Shown here piece after piece: positions 36,129 to 46,043 of a DNA stretch of 64,000 nucleotides (its first letter is position 1; every line of letters begins with the position of its first letter). A program made the position numbers and the translations under genes. Source of the stretch: Bacillus weihaiensis (lineage in GTDB: Bacteria > Bacillota > Bacilli > Bacillales > Bacillaceae). The DNA is taken from the NCBI RefSeq assembly GCF_001889165.1, contig NZ_CP016020.1, positions 1,028,501 through 1,092,500 of the forward strand, given 5' to 3'. The notes under the pieces were generated by a model that had not been told where the DNA came from, ran no database searches, and worked only from the letters and a program-made list of their open reading frames with translations.

Positions 36129-38543
36129 GTGTTTGTTTCATATAAATGGTTAGCAGATTACGTTGATTTATCTGGCATTACTCCAGACGAATTAGCAGAG
36201 AAAATTACCCGAAGTGGGATTGAAGTTGAGGGTGTAGACGTCCTTAATGATGGGATTAAAGGTGTTGTTATTGGTCATGTTGTAGAAAAAGAACAGCATC
36301 CAGATGCAGATAAATTAAACAAGTGTCAAGTAGATCTAGGTACGGGTGAGCTTGTTCAAATTATTTGTGGAGCAAAAAATGTCGATAAAGGCCAAAAAGT
36401 AGCGGTTGCAACAGTTGGTGCTGTATTACCAGGTAACTTCAAAATTAAGAAAGCAAAGCTTCGTGGTGAAGCGTCTAATGGGATGATTTGTTCCTTACAA
36501 GAGCTTGGAGTGGAATCAAAGCTTATCGCGAAGGAATATTCAGAAGGGATATTCGTTTTCCCGAATGATGTAGAAGTTGGAAGCGACGCATTAGAACAGC
36601 TTCAGTTAGATGATGCTGTCCTTGAATTAGGATTAACGCCTAACAGATCTGATGCATTAAGTATGTTAGGTGTAGCTCATGAGGTTGCAGCGATTTTACA
36701 TCGTGAAGTGAAATATCCAGAAATTCAATATCCTACAGCTAGTGAAAAAGCGGTTAGCTATGTAAATGTTAAGGTGGAAGCAACGGATGATAATCCATTA
36801 TACGTTGCGAAGGTAATAAAAAATGTAACAATCAAACCTTCTCCATTATGGATGCAAGCTCGATTAATGGCAGCGGGTATTCGTCCCCATAATAACGTAG
36901 TCGATATTACTAACTATGTATTATTAGAGTACGGTCAACCGTTACATGCTTTTGATTTTGATCGTTTTGGTTCTAAGGAAGTTCTTGTTCGTCGAGCGAA
37001 TGAAGGAGAAACAATCGTAACATTGGATGATCAAGAGCGTACGTTAACTAGCGAACACCTTGTCATCACAAATGGAACTGAGCCAGTTGCCTTAGCGGGT
37101 GTCATGGGTGGAGCGAATTCTGAGGTTCAATCAGATACGAAAAACATTTTATTAGAATCTGCATTATTTAATGGACAAAGAATTCGTACGGCATCGAAAG
37201 ATCATGGCTTAAGAAGTGAAGCAAGTGCACGCTACGAAAAGGGTGTTGATCCAAATCGAGTACATGCAGCTGCAGAACGTGCAGCTCAATTACTTTCTCA
37301 ATATGCGGATGGAGAAGTTCTAGAAGGTGCTGTTGAAGTAAACGCACAAAATTTCGAACCAGCTGTAGTTCAAACTACAGTTGAAAAAGTGAACAAAGTT
37401 TTAGGAATGAACATTAGTACTGAAGAAATGGTTACAATCCTTGAACGTCTTCAATTTGATGTAACACAAGATAATGGAACCTTAACAGTCACAGTTCCAA
37501 CAAGACGTGGAGATATCACAATTGAAGAGGACCTAGTTGAAGAAATAGCGAGAATGTATGGGTATGATAATATTCCGACAACACTTCCAGTAGGTCAGGC
37601 TTTTCCAGGAAAGCTAACTGATTACCAAGAAAAACGTCGTCGTGTTCGTCGATACTTAGAAGGTAGCGGTTTATATCAAGCAATCACCTACTCGTTAACA
37701 AGTGAAGAGAAAGCAGCGAGATATGCACTAGAAACCTCTGATATCACGAAGCTATCGTTACCAATGAGTGAGGAAAGAAGCGTATTACGTTTAAGCTTAC
37801 TTCCACATTTATTAGATGCAGTACGATACAATGTTGCTCGTCAAATTGATCAAGTAGCATTATATGAAATTAGCTCTGTTTTCCTTTCACAAGGAGCGGA
37901 CGTTCAACCATTAGAAAAAGAACGTTTAGCCGGAGCAGTTACAGGATTATGGCACGCTCATTCCTGGCAGGGTGAGAAGAAAGCTGTTGACTTTTATGTG
38001 GTAAAAGGAATAATTGATGGTCTTATTGAACTCCTGGGCTTGTCAAAAGATATTCAATATAAGCAAGCAAAACGTGAAGGAATGCACCCAGGAAGAACAG
38101 CTGAACTTTATTTAGATGAAAAGCTAGTAGGGTATGTTGGACAGGTGCATCCAACAGTTCAAAAAGAGTTAGATTTAGCTGAAACATATGTATTCGAAAT
38201 ATCATTAGTTGATTTATTAGTAGCTCATGTTGAGGAAACACGATATGAAATCATCCCTCGTTACCCATCTATTTCAAGGGATATTGCTTTAGTTGTTAAT
38301 AAAGAAGTTGTTTCTGGAGACATCGAGCAGGTGATTACAGAAGCGGGTGGCAAGATGCTAAAAGAAGTTTCTGTTTTTGATCTTTATGAAGGAGATCGTT
38401 TGGAAGAAGGCAAAAAATCTGTTGCATTCTCTCTTCGCTACTTCGATCCAGAAAAAACGTTAACGGATGAAGATGTATCAAAAACACATGAGAAAGTGTT
38501 AAAAGCCGTTGAGGAAAAAGTAGGAGCAACACTTAGAGGATAA
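36129..38543 (+). CDS. pheT: Phenylalanyl-tRNA synthetase beta subunit
   Basis: The 804-residue partner of PheS, which binds tRNA-Phe and edits mischarged Tyr-tRNA. Parts in order: EMAP-II-like tRNA-binding domain (about 40-150, [15 protein letters not shown]), B3/B4 editing domain (NPLYVAKVI, then [25 protein letters not shown]), B5 domain, catalytic-like core and a C-terminal ferredoxin-fold anticodon-binding domain ([12 protein letters not shown]). GTG 36129 gives [12 protein letters not shown] and is 7 bases after AAAGGAGTG; the frame's GTG at 36120 lies inside that site. Length equals B. subtilis PheT. Confidence 0.96.
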   Translation: MFVSYKWLADYVDLSGITPDELAEKITRSGIEVEGVDVLNDGIKGVVIGHVVEKEQHPDADKLNKCQVDLGTGELVQIICGAKNVDKGQKVAVATVGAVLPGNFKIKKAKLRGEASNGMICSLQELGVESKLIAKEYSEGIFVFPNDVEVGSDALEQLQLDDAVLELGLTPNRSDALSMLGVAHEVAAILHREVKYPEIQYPTASEKAVSYVNVKVEATDDNPLYVAKVIKNVTIKPSPLWMQARLMAAGIRPHNNVVDITNYVLLEYGQPLHAFDFDRFGSKEVLVRRANEGETIVTLDDQERTLTSEHLVITNGTEPVALAGVMGGANSEVQSDTKNILLESALFNGQRIRTASKDHGLRSEASARYEKGVDPNRVHAAAERAAQLLSQYADGEVLEGAVEVNAQNFEPAVVQTTVEKVNKVLGMNISTEEMVTILERLQFDVTQDNGTLTVTVPTRRGDITIEEDLVEEIARMYGYDNIPTTLPVGQAFPGKLTDYQEKRRRVRRYLEGSGLYQAITYSLTSEEKAARYALETSDITKLSLPMSEERSVLRLSLLPHLLDAVRYNVARQIDQVALYEISSVFLSQGADVQPLEKERLAGAVTGLWHAHSWQGEKKAVDFYVVKGIIDGLIELLGLSKDIQYKQAKREGMHPGRTAELYLDEKLVGYVGQVHPTVQKELDLAETYVFEISLVDLLVAHVEETRYEIIPRYPSISRDIALVVNKEVVSGDIEQVITEAGGKMLKEVSVFDLYEGDRLEEGKKSVAFSLRYFDPEKTLTDEDVSKTHEKVLKAVEEKVGATLRG

Positions 38544-38550
38544 ATAATTC

Positions 38551-38592
38551 AAAAAGGAATCTTCTCGAACGTAAAGAGGAGATTCCTTTTTG
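38551..38592. terminator. Terminator between pheT and rnhC
   Basis: AAAAAGGAATC pairs with GATTCCTTTTT, with an inner TCTC/GAGG-type helix. It lies between convergent genes. The remaining 38593-38771 shows nothing recognisable. Confidence 0.82.
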
Positions 38593-38771
38593 TTGTTGAG
38601 GAAACGATCGATTAAAGATGCATGCTTAGACATCCAGGTTTAGCGCTTAGTCCCCCTGAGCTCATAAGCATTTAGCATGGAAGTCAAGGAACTTTTAATT
38701 CATCTGATTTCCTGAGATTGACCAAAATCCTAGTGCTTTTGTTTTATTGTGCATCAGTGTTTAAGACCTAA

Positions 38772-39704
38772 TTACTTTTTCGATATTTTATGCGCTTTTT
38801 CCGTATTAGCAAAATGTTTTTTCGTAATGGTGGTTAAAAAATCCGTCCCTCGAGTATTGATGATTTTCGCCGCAGCAAGATCCACATGTGCACCAGCTCC
38901 TTTTGGCAATGTCACCCCAGCAATTTCGGATAAACGGTCGAATTCTTTTACAAATGAGTATCTAGCAATAATGGATGCCGCAGCAACTGCTAAGTGGACG
39001 CCCTCAGCTTTTGTAGAAAAATAGGCTTTTTCCTGTGGTATTTCTTTGCCTTTAATATGATTGAAATAAATGGCAGGATTAACAAACTGATCAATTAATA
39101 AGCCATCTGGACGTTCAGGGGATATTTTTTTTAATAGGTTATTAATGGCTTGATTATGTAATAATGCTTTCATCTTTCCTTGTGACATTCCACGTTGTTG
39201 AAGCTCGTTATATTTCTCGTTATGTAAAACAAGCAAACTGTAAGGAATTGTATGAATTAAGTTCTTTGCTATCTGGATGATTTGTGGGTCCTTCAGGTTT
39301 TTTGAATCCCTCACACCTAGTTCTTGGATTAACGGAATTTGGTCTTTCTTCACATAGGCTGCAACAACCGTTATTGGTCCAAAAAAATCACCTGTCCCTA
39401 CTTCGTCAGAACCTATAATGGAAAGCTCTGCTATATTATGGGGTGGTTGATATCCTGATGGAGTTTTTTTTGATTGTGTTTTTGGCTGTTTTGGTGCCTC
39501 TTCTTTCCCCCACTTTGTAGCTTCTAATTGAGCGGTTCCACCCTGAAAGAGAACCTTTCCTGATTTGTATGCAGTGATGGTACATCCATTTGCTTTTGCA
39601 GAGAAGATAGCTCCAGGTGGTGTTTTGTCTGTACGGTGTACTTTATAAAATTGCTCCATATCTTTTATTGTCTTTTCATTCACCTTAATCACTGAGTTTG
39701 CCAA
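38772..39704 (-). CDS. rnhC: Ribonuclease HIII
   Basis: Cleaves RNA in RNA-DNA hybrids. About 310 residues: an N-terminal substrate-binding domain (about 1-90, PPGAIFSAKANGCTITAYKSG in outline) and the RNase H2-like catalytic domain with the active-site Asp-Glu in IGSDEVGTGDFFGP, DSKNLKD and DQFVNP, and STKAEGVHLAVAAASIIARY. Start: TTG 39704 (ANSVIKVN) is 8 bases after AAAGGA and matches relatives; ATG 39713 overlaps that site. Convergent with pheT, divergent from zapA. Confidence 0.93.
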   Translation of the reverse strand: MANSVIKVNEKTIKDMEQFYKVHRTDKTPPGAIFSAKANGCTITAYKSGKVLFQGGTAQLEATKWGKEEAPKQPKTQSKKTPSGYQPPHNIAELSIIGSDEVGTGDFFGPITVVAAYVKKDQIPLIQELGVRDSKNLKDPQIIQIAKNLIHTIPYSLLVLHNEKYNELQQRGMSQGKMKALLHNQAINNLLKKISPERPDGLLIDQFVNPAIYFNHIKGKEIPQEKAYFSTKAEGVHLAVAAASIIARYSFVKEFDRLSEIAGVTLPKGAGAHVDLAAAKIINTRGTDFLTTITKKHFANTEKAHKISKK

Positions 39705-39874
39705 AATAGACATCCTTTCTTAATTGGTTCATTATCGTTTATAACTAGATTTAAAGAAGGAAGGAATCATTCGCATTGCCATTACTTTCATTGCAAAAAT
39801 TGTCCTTCTTCCCATATCATAAAGCTTCATGTTATGATAAGGAATAGGATTTGCAGGAAATGGAGGATTAATCG

Positions 39875-40132
39875 TTGTCAAATCGCCCTAAATCGAAAAC
39901 GACTGTAGATATTTATGGTCAACAATTTTCCATTATCGGTACTGAGAGCACAAGCCATATCCGAGCTGTTGCTTCAATTGTTGATGATAAGATGAGAGAG
40001 ATTAATAGTAAAAATCCATCTCTAGATATAAATAAGCTAGCAGTCCTTACTGCTGTTAATGTAGTCCATGATTATTTAAAACTGAAAGAAGAATATGAAA
40101 AGTTAGAGAAACAACTAATAGAAAAGGATTGA
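39875..40132 (+). CDS. zapA: Cell division protein ZapA
   Basis: An 85-residue FtsZ-associated protein that cross-links Z-ring filaments. The globular part ([20 protein letters not shown], then [12 protein letters not shown]) is followed by a C-terminal coiled coil ([17 protein letters not shown]). TTG start at 39875, 7 bases after TGGAGGA. It is followed after 9 bases by cvpA, as in B. subtilis yshA-yshB. Confidence 0.93.
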   Translation: MSNRPKSKTTVDIYGQQFSIIGTESTSHIRAVASIVDDKMREINSKNPSLDINKLAVLTAVNVVHDYLKLKEEYEKLEKQLIEKD

Positions 40133-40141
40133 AGCTAAGAA

Positions 40142-40681
40142 ATGCTAGATTTCGTGTTCGTCATTATTTTATTATTTGGAATACTGGTTGGCTTAAAGCG
40201 TGGATTTATCCTTCAATTTATCCACTTAACAGGATTTGTTATTGCCTATATTGTAGCATACAAATATTTTGACCAACTAGCACCGAAATTAAAACTTTGG
40301 GTGCCGTACCCTGTTACTAGTGAAGGATCTGTTTTCCTTAGTCTTTTAGATGGAGATGATCTAGAAGGCGCTTATTACAGAGCAGTAGCATTCGTAATCT
40401 TATTTATTGGGACTAAGATTGTGATGCATATTATTGGGGCAATGTTAGACTTTGTTGCACTATTACCGGTTTTGAAGCAGTTAAATCGTTGGGCAGGCTC
40501 AATACTAGGATTCTTGGAATCATACTTAGTTTTATTTATTATCCTCTTTATAGGTGCACTTTTACCTATTGAACAGCTACAGCTTGCTTTAGATCAATCT
40601 GTTCTTGCGGATTTAATTGTTAATCATACTCCATATTTCTCTGATAAAGTAAATGAGCTTTGGATTCAATACATATCATAA
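40142..40681 (+). CDS. yshB: CvpA family membrane protein YshB
   Basis: A 179-residue membrane protein with four hydrophobic segments and the CvpA opening LDFVFVIILLFGILVGLKRG. The family is named for E. coli CvpA, needed for colicin V production; in Bacillus it is conserved next to zapA but its function is not known. ATG at 40142 lies 9 bases after zapA, so the two are co-transcribed. Confidence 0.88.
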   Translation: MLDFVFVIILLFGILVGLKRGFILQFIHLTGFVIAYIVAYKYFDQLAPKLKLWVPYPVTSEGSVFLSLLDGDDLEGAYYRAVAFVILFIGTKIVMHIIGAMLDFVALLPVLKQLNRWAGSILGFLESYLVLFIILFIGALLPIEQLQLALDQSVLADLIVNHTPYFSDKVNELWIQYIS

Positions 40682-40986
40682 GAGGCAGACAATAAAAGCA
40701 GCTCCCGACAGGGGATTTGATCTTTTTTAGTCGACCTCTTTTTTATACTTTCAGAAAGTATAGGCTTGTACATAGTGGTCCTCTGGCAACATAAATAGTT
40801 TTCCTCACTTCTGTTGAAACTATAAAAATGTACTTATTGTCGCTTTCTTTGTATGATGTTTAGGTAATCAACAAAAAGAAAGCATTGGATGTAACTAGTC
40901 ACTATTAACAATCTCTGATTAAACAAGCTAACTCAGACAAGGTGCGTAGACTATTCTATATAGAACTGTAATATGAGGTGATAAAA
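40682..40986 (+). other. Intergenic yshB-polX
   Basis: A gap of about 300 bases. An imperfect hairpin (AGAGGCAGAC near 40681 with GTCGACCTCT near 40731, eight of ten positions paired) followed by a T run at about 40739-40744 is a probable terminator of zapA-yshB. Nothing else was recognised. Confidence 0.45.
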
Positions 40987-42711
40987 ATGGAATTACATAA
41001 AAAAGATATTATCAAATTATTAGAAAAAATAGCTGTCCTTATGGAGCTGAAGGGTGATAATCCGTTTAAAATATCTGCTTTTAGAAAAGCAGCAAATGCT
41101 CTTGAAGTGGATGACAGAAGCTTAGCACAAATCGAGGATTTCACAAAAATACCGGGTATTGGTAAGGGGACGTCTGCTGTTATTAAGGAATATGTAGATA
41201 TAGGGAAATCGGAAGTACTACAGGAGTTAGAGGAAGAAGTACCTTCCGGCTTATTGCCTTTACTTAAGCTTCCTGGACTAGGTGGAAAAAAGATAGCTAA
41301 GCTTTATAAAGAACTTCAAATTGATGGTGTTGAGGCTCTGAAAGTAGCGTGCGAAGAAAATAAAATCCAAGAGCTTGCTGGCTTTGGTAAGAAATCTGAA
41401 GAGAAAATAGTAGCCGCAATAGCTGAAATGGGAAGTAGACCAGATCGTTTACCAATTGCATTTATGTTACCGATAGCGGAAGAAATTGAAGCGTATTTAG
41501 GAAAATGTGAGGGAATAGAGAGGTTCTCAAGAGCAGGAAGTCTTCGTCGGATGAGAGAAACGATTAAAGATCTAGACTTCATTATTTCAACAAATAATCC
41601 TAGCAAAGTAAGAGAGCAGTTATTAGCTATTCAAAATCTAACCGAGACGATTGCGAGTGGTGATACGAAAGTATCGGTACAGCTAAGCTATGAATATGAA
41701 GTAAGTGTTGATTTTAGATTGGTTAAACCTGAAGAATTTGCGACGACTTTACACCATTTTACTGGATCAAAGGATCATAACGTAAGAATGCGACAGCTTG
41801 CTAAAGAACGGGGAGAAAAAATTAGCGAGTATGGTGTGGAAAACGTTGAAACAAATGAAGTAACGACATTTGAAACAGAGGAAGAATTTTATCACTACTT
41901 TCAATTACCTCATATTCCACCAGAGCTACGAGAAGATGGAACAGAAGTCGAGCTTTATAAGGAAGACACAAAGCTTATTTCTCTGGACGATATAAAGGGC
42001 GACCTCCATATGCACTCAACCTGGAGTGATGGGGCATTTACAGTACGAGAGATGGTTGAAGCATGCCGTAAGAAAGGCTACAAATATATGGCTATTACAG
42101 ATCATTCACAGTACTTGAAAGTAGCGAATGGACTAAACCCAGAACGTCTTCTTGCTCAAAGGAAAGAAATAGATAAATTAAATAAAGAATATGAAGATAT
42201 CACCATATTAGCAGGTGTAGAAATGGACATCTTACCAGATGGAACATTAGATTATGATGAGGAACTACTTCAGGAAATGGATTTAGTTATCGCATCTATT
42301 CATTCGAGCTTTTCTCAACCCAAGGATGTAATTATGGAACGTTTAACAACAGCATTAAAAAGCTTACATGTAGATATGATTGCTCATCCGACAGGAAGAA
42401 TTATTGGCAAACGTAAGGGCTATGATGTAGATGTTGACATGCTGATCCAGCTTGCGAAGGAAACAGATACAGCTCTTGAGTTAAATGCTAATCCAAATCG
42501 TTTAGATCTGAATGCAGAAGCTATTAGAAAAGCACAAGCGGCGGGAGTTAAGCTTGTCATTAATACGGATGCACATAATACAGAGATGCTAGAGCATATG
42601 CCGATTGGAGTCTCAACAGCAATAAAAGGCTGGATTGAAAGGAAGAATGTGATTAATACGTGGGAACTTGATCAAGTTAAAGCATTCTTAAATCGTCATC
42701 ATAAATCGTGA
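40987..42711 (+). CDS. polX: DNA polymerase X family protein with PHP domain
   Basis: A 574-residue repair polymerase with 3'-5' exonuclease activity. The N-terminal half carries helix-hairpin-helix motifs (FTKIPGIGKGTSAVIKEY at about 52-69, LPGLGGKKIAKLYKEL) and the palm with metal-binding residues (SLRRMRETIKDLDFII, about 185-200). The C-terminal PHP domain has the histidine/aspartate set GDLHMHSTWSDG, TDHSQYLKVANG, AGVEMDIL, ASIHSSF and NTDAHNTEML. ATG 40987 follows GAGGTGAT; an extension to 40978 lacks support. Next to mutS2, as in B. subtilis (yshC). Confidence 0.94.
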   Translation: MELHKKDIIKLLEKIAVLMELKGDNPFKISAFRKAANALEVDDRSLAQIEDFTKIPGIGKGTSAVIKEYVDIGKSEVLQELEEEVPSGLLPLLKLPGLGGKKIAKLYKELQIDGVEALKVACEENKIQELAGFGKKSEEKIVAAIAEMGSRPDRLPIAFMLPIAEEIEAYLGKCEGIERFSRAGSLRRMRETIKDLDFIISTNNPSKVREQLLAIQNLTETIASGDTKVSVQLSYEYEVSVDFRLVKPEEFATTLHHFTGSKDHNVRMRQLAKERGEKISEYGVENVETNEVTTFETEEEFYHYFQLPHIPPELREDGTEVELYKEDTKLISLDDIKGDLHMHSTWSDGAFTVREMVEACRKKGYKYMAITDHSQYLKVANGLNPERLLAQRKEIDKLNKEYEDITILAGVEMDILPDGTLDYDEELLQEMDLVIASIHSSFSQPKDVIMERLTTALKSLHVDMIAHPTGRIIGKRKGYDVDVDMLIQLAKETDTALELNANPNRLDLNAEAIRKAQAAGVKLVINTDAHNTEMLEHMPIGVSTAIKGWIERKNVINTWELDQVKAFLNRHHKS

Positions 42712-42757
42712 CGAATAAACTATAGGCTGTGCATTATGAATCGGGAGGTTTATCATT

Positions 42758-45118
42758 TTGCAACAAAAAGTATTACAAGTATTAGAATTTGAAAAAGTGA
42801 AAAGTCAGCTTGTGAATTATGCCTCCTCCTCGTTAGGTAAGGAAAAGGCAAAATCCTTAACACCTTCTATTCAATTTGAAGAGGTAGTTGTCGCACAAGA
42901 GCAAACGGATGAAGCGGCTAAAGTATTACGTTTAAAAGGAAATATTCCCCTTGGTGGTTTAGTTGATATACGTGCAACGATCAAGCGTGCAAGAATTGGT
43001 GGGGTTCTTAGTGCTGGAGAGCTTAACGAAGTATCAGGTACTCTCTATGCAAGTAGAAACATGAAGCGTTTTATAGAGAAGATGGTGGAGGAAGAAATTG
43101 AGCTCCATCACTTACCGGTTTTATCTGAACAAATCGTCGTTTTACAAGAGGTTGAAAGAAAGATAACAGAATGCATAGATGACAATGGATATGTTCTAGA
43201 TACAGCAAGCGACGCGCTTAAAGGGATTCGTCAGCAATTGAGAACAACAGAAGCGCGTGTAAGAGAAAAGTTAGAATCAATGATACGCTCCTCTTCTGCA
43301 ACAAAAATGCTATCTGATGCGATCATTACGATTAGAAATGACCGATTTGTACTCCCAGTAAAACAGGAATATCGTGGCTCTTATGGTGGTATTGTTCACG
43401 ACCAATCAAGCTCAGGGGCTACTCTTTTTATTGAGCCACAAGTTGTAGTCGACCTAAATAATACGCTACAGCAAGCGAAAGTGAAGGAAAAGGTAGAAAT
43501 TGAACGAATTTTATCTATTCTCTCAAGTGAAGTAGCGGAACATAGTGAGGAAATTTTGCATAATGTTGAATGTTTAGCCGAAATGGACTTTATGTTTACC
43601 AAAGCTAAATATGCAAAGCAAATAAAAGCCACAAGACCAGCTGTGAATAATGATGGGAGAATTCAATTATTTAAAGCTAGACATCCGTTACTCCCTGACA
43701 ATGAAGTTGTACCAAATGATATCGAGCTAGGTACAGATTTCACAACAATAGTTATTACGGGACCGAATACAGGGGGGAAAACTGTAGCATTAAAAACGCT
43801 TGGTTTATGTACATTAATGGCACAAGCAGGCTTACAAATTCCTGCCCTTGATGGATCAGAAGTAGCAGTATTTGAAGCGGTTTATGCCGATATTGGAGAT
43901 GAACAGTCAATTGAACAGAGCCTAAGTACATTCTCTTCACATATGGTTAATATTGTGGATATTCTTGATAAAGTAAATTTTAAAAGTCTAGTCTTGTTTG
44001 ATGAATTAGGAGCAGGTACAGATCCACAAGAAGGTGCGGCTTTAGCTATTTCAATTCTAGATGAGGTATATAATCGCGGCGCAAGAGTTGTAGCGACAAC
44101 CCATTACCCAGAATTAAAAGCATATGGCTACAATCGAAGCGGAGTAGTTAATGCAAGTGTTGAATTCGATATTAATACATTAAGCCCAACGTACAAGCTG
44201 TTAATTGGTGTACCAGGTCGAAGTAATGCTTTTGAAATCTCAAAACGACTCGGTTTACAAGATCGTGTCATCCAAATGGCCAAGGCGCAAATGAGTGATG
44301 AACGTAATGAAGTAGATACTATGATTGCTTCACTAGAAACAAGTAAAAAAGCTGCAGAAGTAGAGGTAACAGAGGCAGAAAAAATTCGTAAAGAAGCAGA
44401 ACAGCTTCATAAGGAATTACAGCGTCAAATTATAGAATTCAATAATAAAAAAGATGCCTTATATGAACAAGCAGAACAAAAAGCAGAAGAAAAGCTAGAA
44501 GAGGCAAAACAAGAAGCTGAAAAAATAATACAAGATTTACGTAAGCTAAGGAAAGATCAGCATGCTACTATAAAAGAGCATGAATTAATAGATGCAAAGA
44601 AACGATTGGAAGAAGCGACTCCTCACTTTGAGAAAAGTAAAAAAGTAGAGAAAAAGCAACAAGAACAGAAAACACTTTTACCAGGGGATGAAGTAAAGGT
44701 CATTAGCTTTAATCAAAAGGGCCACTTAATCGAAAAGGTAAATGAAAAAGAATGGCAAGTACAGATGGGTATCATGAAGATGAAAGTTAAAGAAAAGGAC
44801 CTTGAATATAGTAAAAGACCGAAACAGGAAGTTCAGCAGAAGCCACTATCGACCATAAAAGGGAAAGACTATCACGTTTCATTAGAATTAGATTTACGTG
44901 GAGAACGCTTTGAAAATGCCCTTTTAAGAGTAGAAAAATATTTGGACGATGCTGTATTGGCTGGCTACCCTAGAGTTTCGATTATTCATGGTAAAGGTAC
45001 TGGCGCACTAAGAACAGGTGTAAAAGAAATGTTGAAAAATCACCGAAGTGTAAAAAGTACAAGGTTTGGTGAAGCGAGTGAAGGTGGAACAGGCGTTACA
45101 GTAGTTGAACTCAAATAA
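42758..45118 (+). CDS. mutS2: MutS2 family endonuclease/ribosome-rescue ATPase
   Basis: A 786-residue MutS paralogue without the mismatch-recognition domain. The core and clamp (about 1-300) are followed by the ABC-type ATPase with Walker [15 protein letters not shown] (about residue 330), signature [14 protein letters not shown] and Walker [17 protein letters not shown]; then a long coiled coil (about 510-640) and a C-terminal Smr nuclease domain ([23 protein letters not shown]). In bacilli it acts in recombination control and in splitting collided ribosomes. TTG start at 42758 after GGGAGG. yshE follows in the same direction. Confidence 0.94.
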   Translation: MQQKVLQVLEFEKVKSQLVNYASSSLGKEKAKSLTPSIQFEEVVVAQEQTDEAAKVLRLKGNIPLGGLVDIRATIKRARIGGVLSAGELNEVSGTLYASRNMKRFIEKMVEEEIELHHLPVLSEQIVVLQEVERKITECIDDNGYVLDTASDALKGIRQQLRTTEARVREKLESMIRSSSATKMLSDAIITIRNDRFVLPVKQEYRGSYGGIVHDQSSSGATLFIEPQVVVDLNNTLQQAKVKEKVEIERILSILSSEVAEHSEEILHNVECLAEMDFMFTKAKYAKQIKATRPAVNNDGRIQLFKARHPLLPDNEVVPNDIELGTDFTTIVITGPNTGGKTVALKTLGLCTLMAQAGLQIPALDGSEVAVFEAVYADIGDEQSIEQSLSTFSSHMVNIVDILDKVNFKSLVLFDELGAGTDPQEGAALAISILDEVYNRGARVVATTHYPELKAYGYNRSGVVNASVEFDINTLSPTYKLLIGVPGRSNAFEISKRLGLQDRVIQMAKAQMSDERNEVDTMIASLETSKKAAEVEVTEAEKIRKEAEQLHKELQRQIIEFNNKKDALYEQAEQKAEEKLEEAKQEAEKIIQDLRKLRKDQHATIKEHELIDAKKRLEEATPHFEKSKKVEKKQQEQKTLLPGDEVKVISFNQKGHLIEKVNEKEWQVQMGIMKMKVKEKDLEYSKRPKQEVQQKPLSTIKGKDYHVSLELDLRGERFENALLRVEKYLDDAVLAGYPRVSIIHGKGTGALRTGVKEMLKNHRSVKSTRFGEASEGGTGVTVVELK

Positions 45119-45132
45119 ATGGGGAGATTTTT

Positions 45133-45537
45133 ATGAATACATTTTGGGAACATCATTTAGTACAAACGGCTGCTTATTATAGTGTAGTCGTGTTATGTAT
45201 CATTGTCTTTTTATCGATATTTGAGCTCGTAACCAAATATAAAAATTGGGAAGAAATTCAAAAAGGGAATATAGCTGTTGCGATGGCAACTGGCGGTAAA
45301 ATCTTTGGAATAGCGAATATCTTTCATTTTTCTATCCATCAGCATGATAGTTTGCTGCAGATGATGGGAGCTGGCTTATTTGGTTTTGTTCTTCTTCTAC
45401 TTGGCTATTTTATCTATGAATTTATGACACCTAAATTTAAAATTGATGAAGAAATTCAAAAAGATAACCGAGCAGTTGGATTTATCTCGCTCGTTATTTC
45501 GGTAGGATTATCTTTTGTCATCGGAGCAGGTCTATAA
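45133..45537 (+). CDS. yshE: YshE, DUF350 membrane protein
   Basis: A 134-residue protein with four hydrophobic segments and the DUF350 features KGNIAVAMATGGKIFGIANI (about 38-57) and KDNRAVGFISLVISVGLSF near the end. Function unknown. It lies 14 bases after mutS2 and is followed 12 bases later by a tiny membrane-peptide ORF; all three are probably one operon. Confidence 0.88.
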   Translation: MNTFWEHHLVQTAAYYSVVVLCIIVFLSIFELVTKYKNWEEIQKGNIAVAMATGGKIFGIANIFHFSIHQHDSLLQMMGAGLFGFVLLLLGYFIYEFMTPKFKIDEEIQKDNRAVGFISLVISVGLSFVIGAGL

Positions 45538-45549
45538 GGAGAGATAACA

Positions 45550-45630
45550 ATGGAGACGTTGGCTAAGGTAATGTTCGGATTATGTGGCTTATTTATACTC
45601 ATAGGAATTGTGTTTTTAATGTTTTTTTAA
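45550..45630 (+). CDS. 26-residue single-span membrane peptide
   Basis: A 26-codon ORF starts 12 bases after yshE, with AAGGAGA (45537-45543) at 6 bases from the ATG. The peptide has a short polar start (METLAKV) and then one uninterrupted hydrophobic segment of about 19 residues ending in FLMFF. Position, ribosome binding site and the clean membrane segment argue that it is real and co-translated with the DUF350 protein, perhaps as its partner. No known family recognised. Confidence 0.55.
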   Translation: METLAKVMFGLCGLFILIGIVFLMFF

Positions 45631-45671
45631 AAGATAGAACGGTATCCTTTGTACGTAGTTATAGAGTGTCT

Positions 45672-45715
45672 AGCGCAAGGCCCCAACGCATAAATGGGCG
45701 CCTTGCGCTTTTTTG
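45672..45715 (+). terminator. Terminator of the mutS2-yshE unit
   Basis: A perfect 10-bp stem AGCGCAAGGC/GCCTTGCGCT (45672-45681 with 45700-45709) with a T6 tail. Its GC-rich sequence and the flanking GTGTCTAG resemble a dispersed Bacillus repeat that doubles as terminator. Confidence 0.8.
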
Positions 45716-46043
45716 TAGCCCTTGTGATCACTGTTATTGACTATCGTTACAGATATTTGCTATAAGGGAGCTTCTTTTATAAGTAACCAGCATGTAAAAA
45801 TTCAGCAGTATCCTATATCAAGCAATTGATGATCGCCTGAGAAAAAAGAATGTTTGAAAGGAGAGCTGAATATAAGATAATGTGTAGATAGGTTGAAATA
45901 TTTTATATTTCTGAAAATATGAAAATCTGTTATACTTATTTATAAAGGGGAAGAATGCACGATTGATCTGTTGTGGTACAGAGAACGTAGATTTTATTTC
46001 CGTAGGAAAAATCCATTTGTAAGGCGACAAAGGGGGAAAAAGC
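45716..46043 (+). promoter_or_regulatory. lcfA upstream region with extended -10 promoter
   Basis: No gene is visible. A candidate SigA promoter has TTCTGA at 45909-45914, a 16-base spacer and TATACT at 45931-45936, the latter preceded by TG (extended -10). No FadR-type palindrome like that before fadR was found here. Confidence 0.45.
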
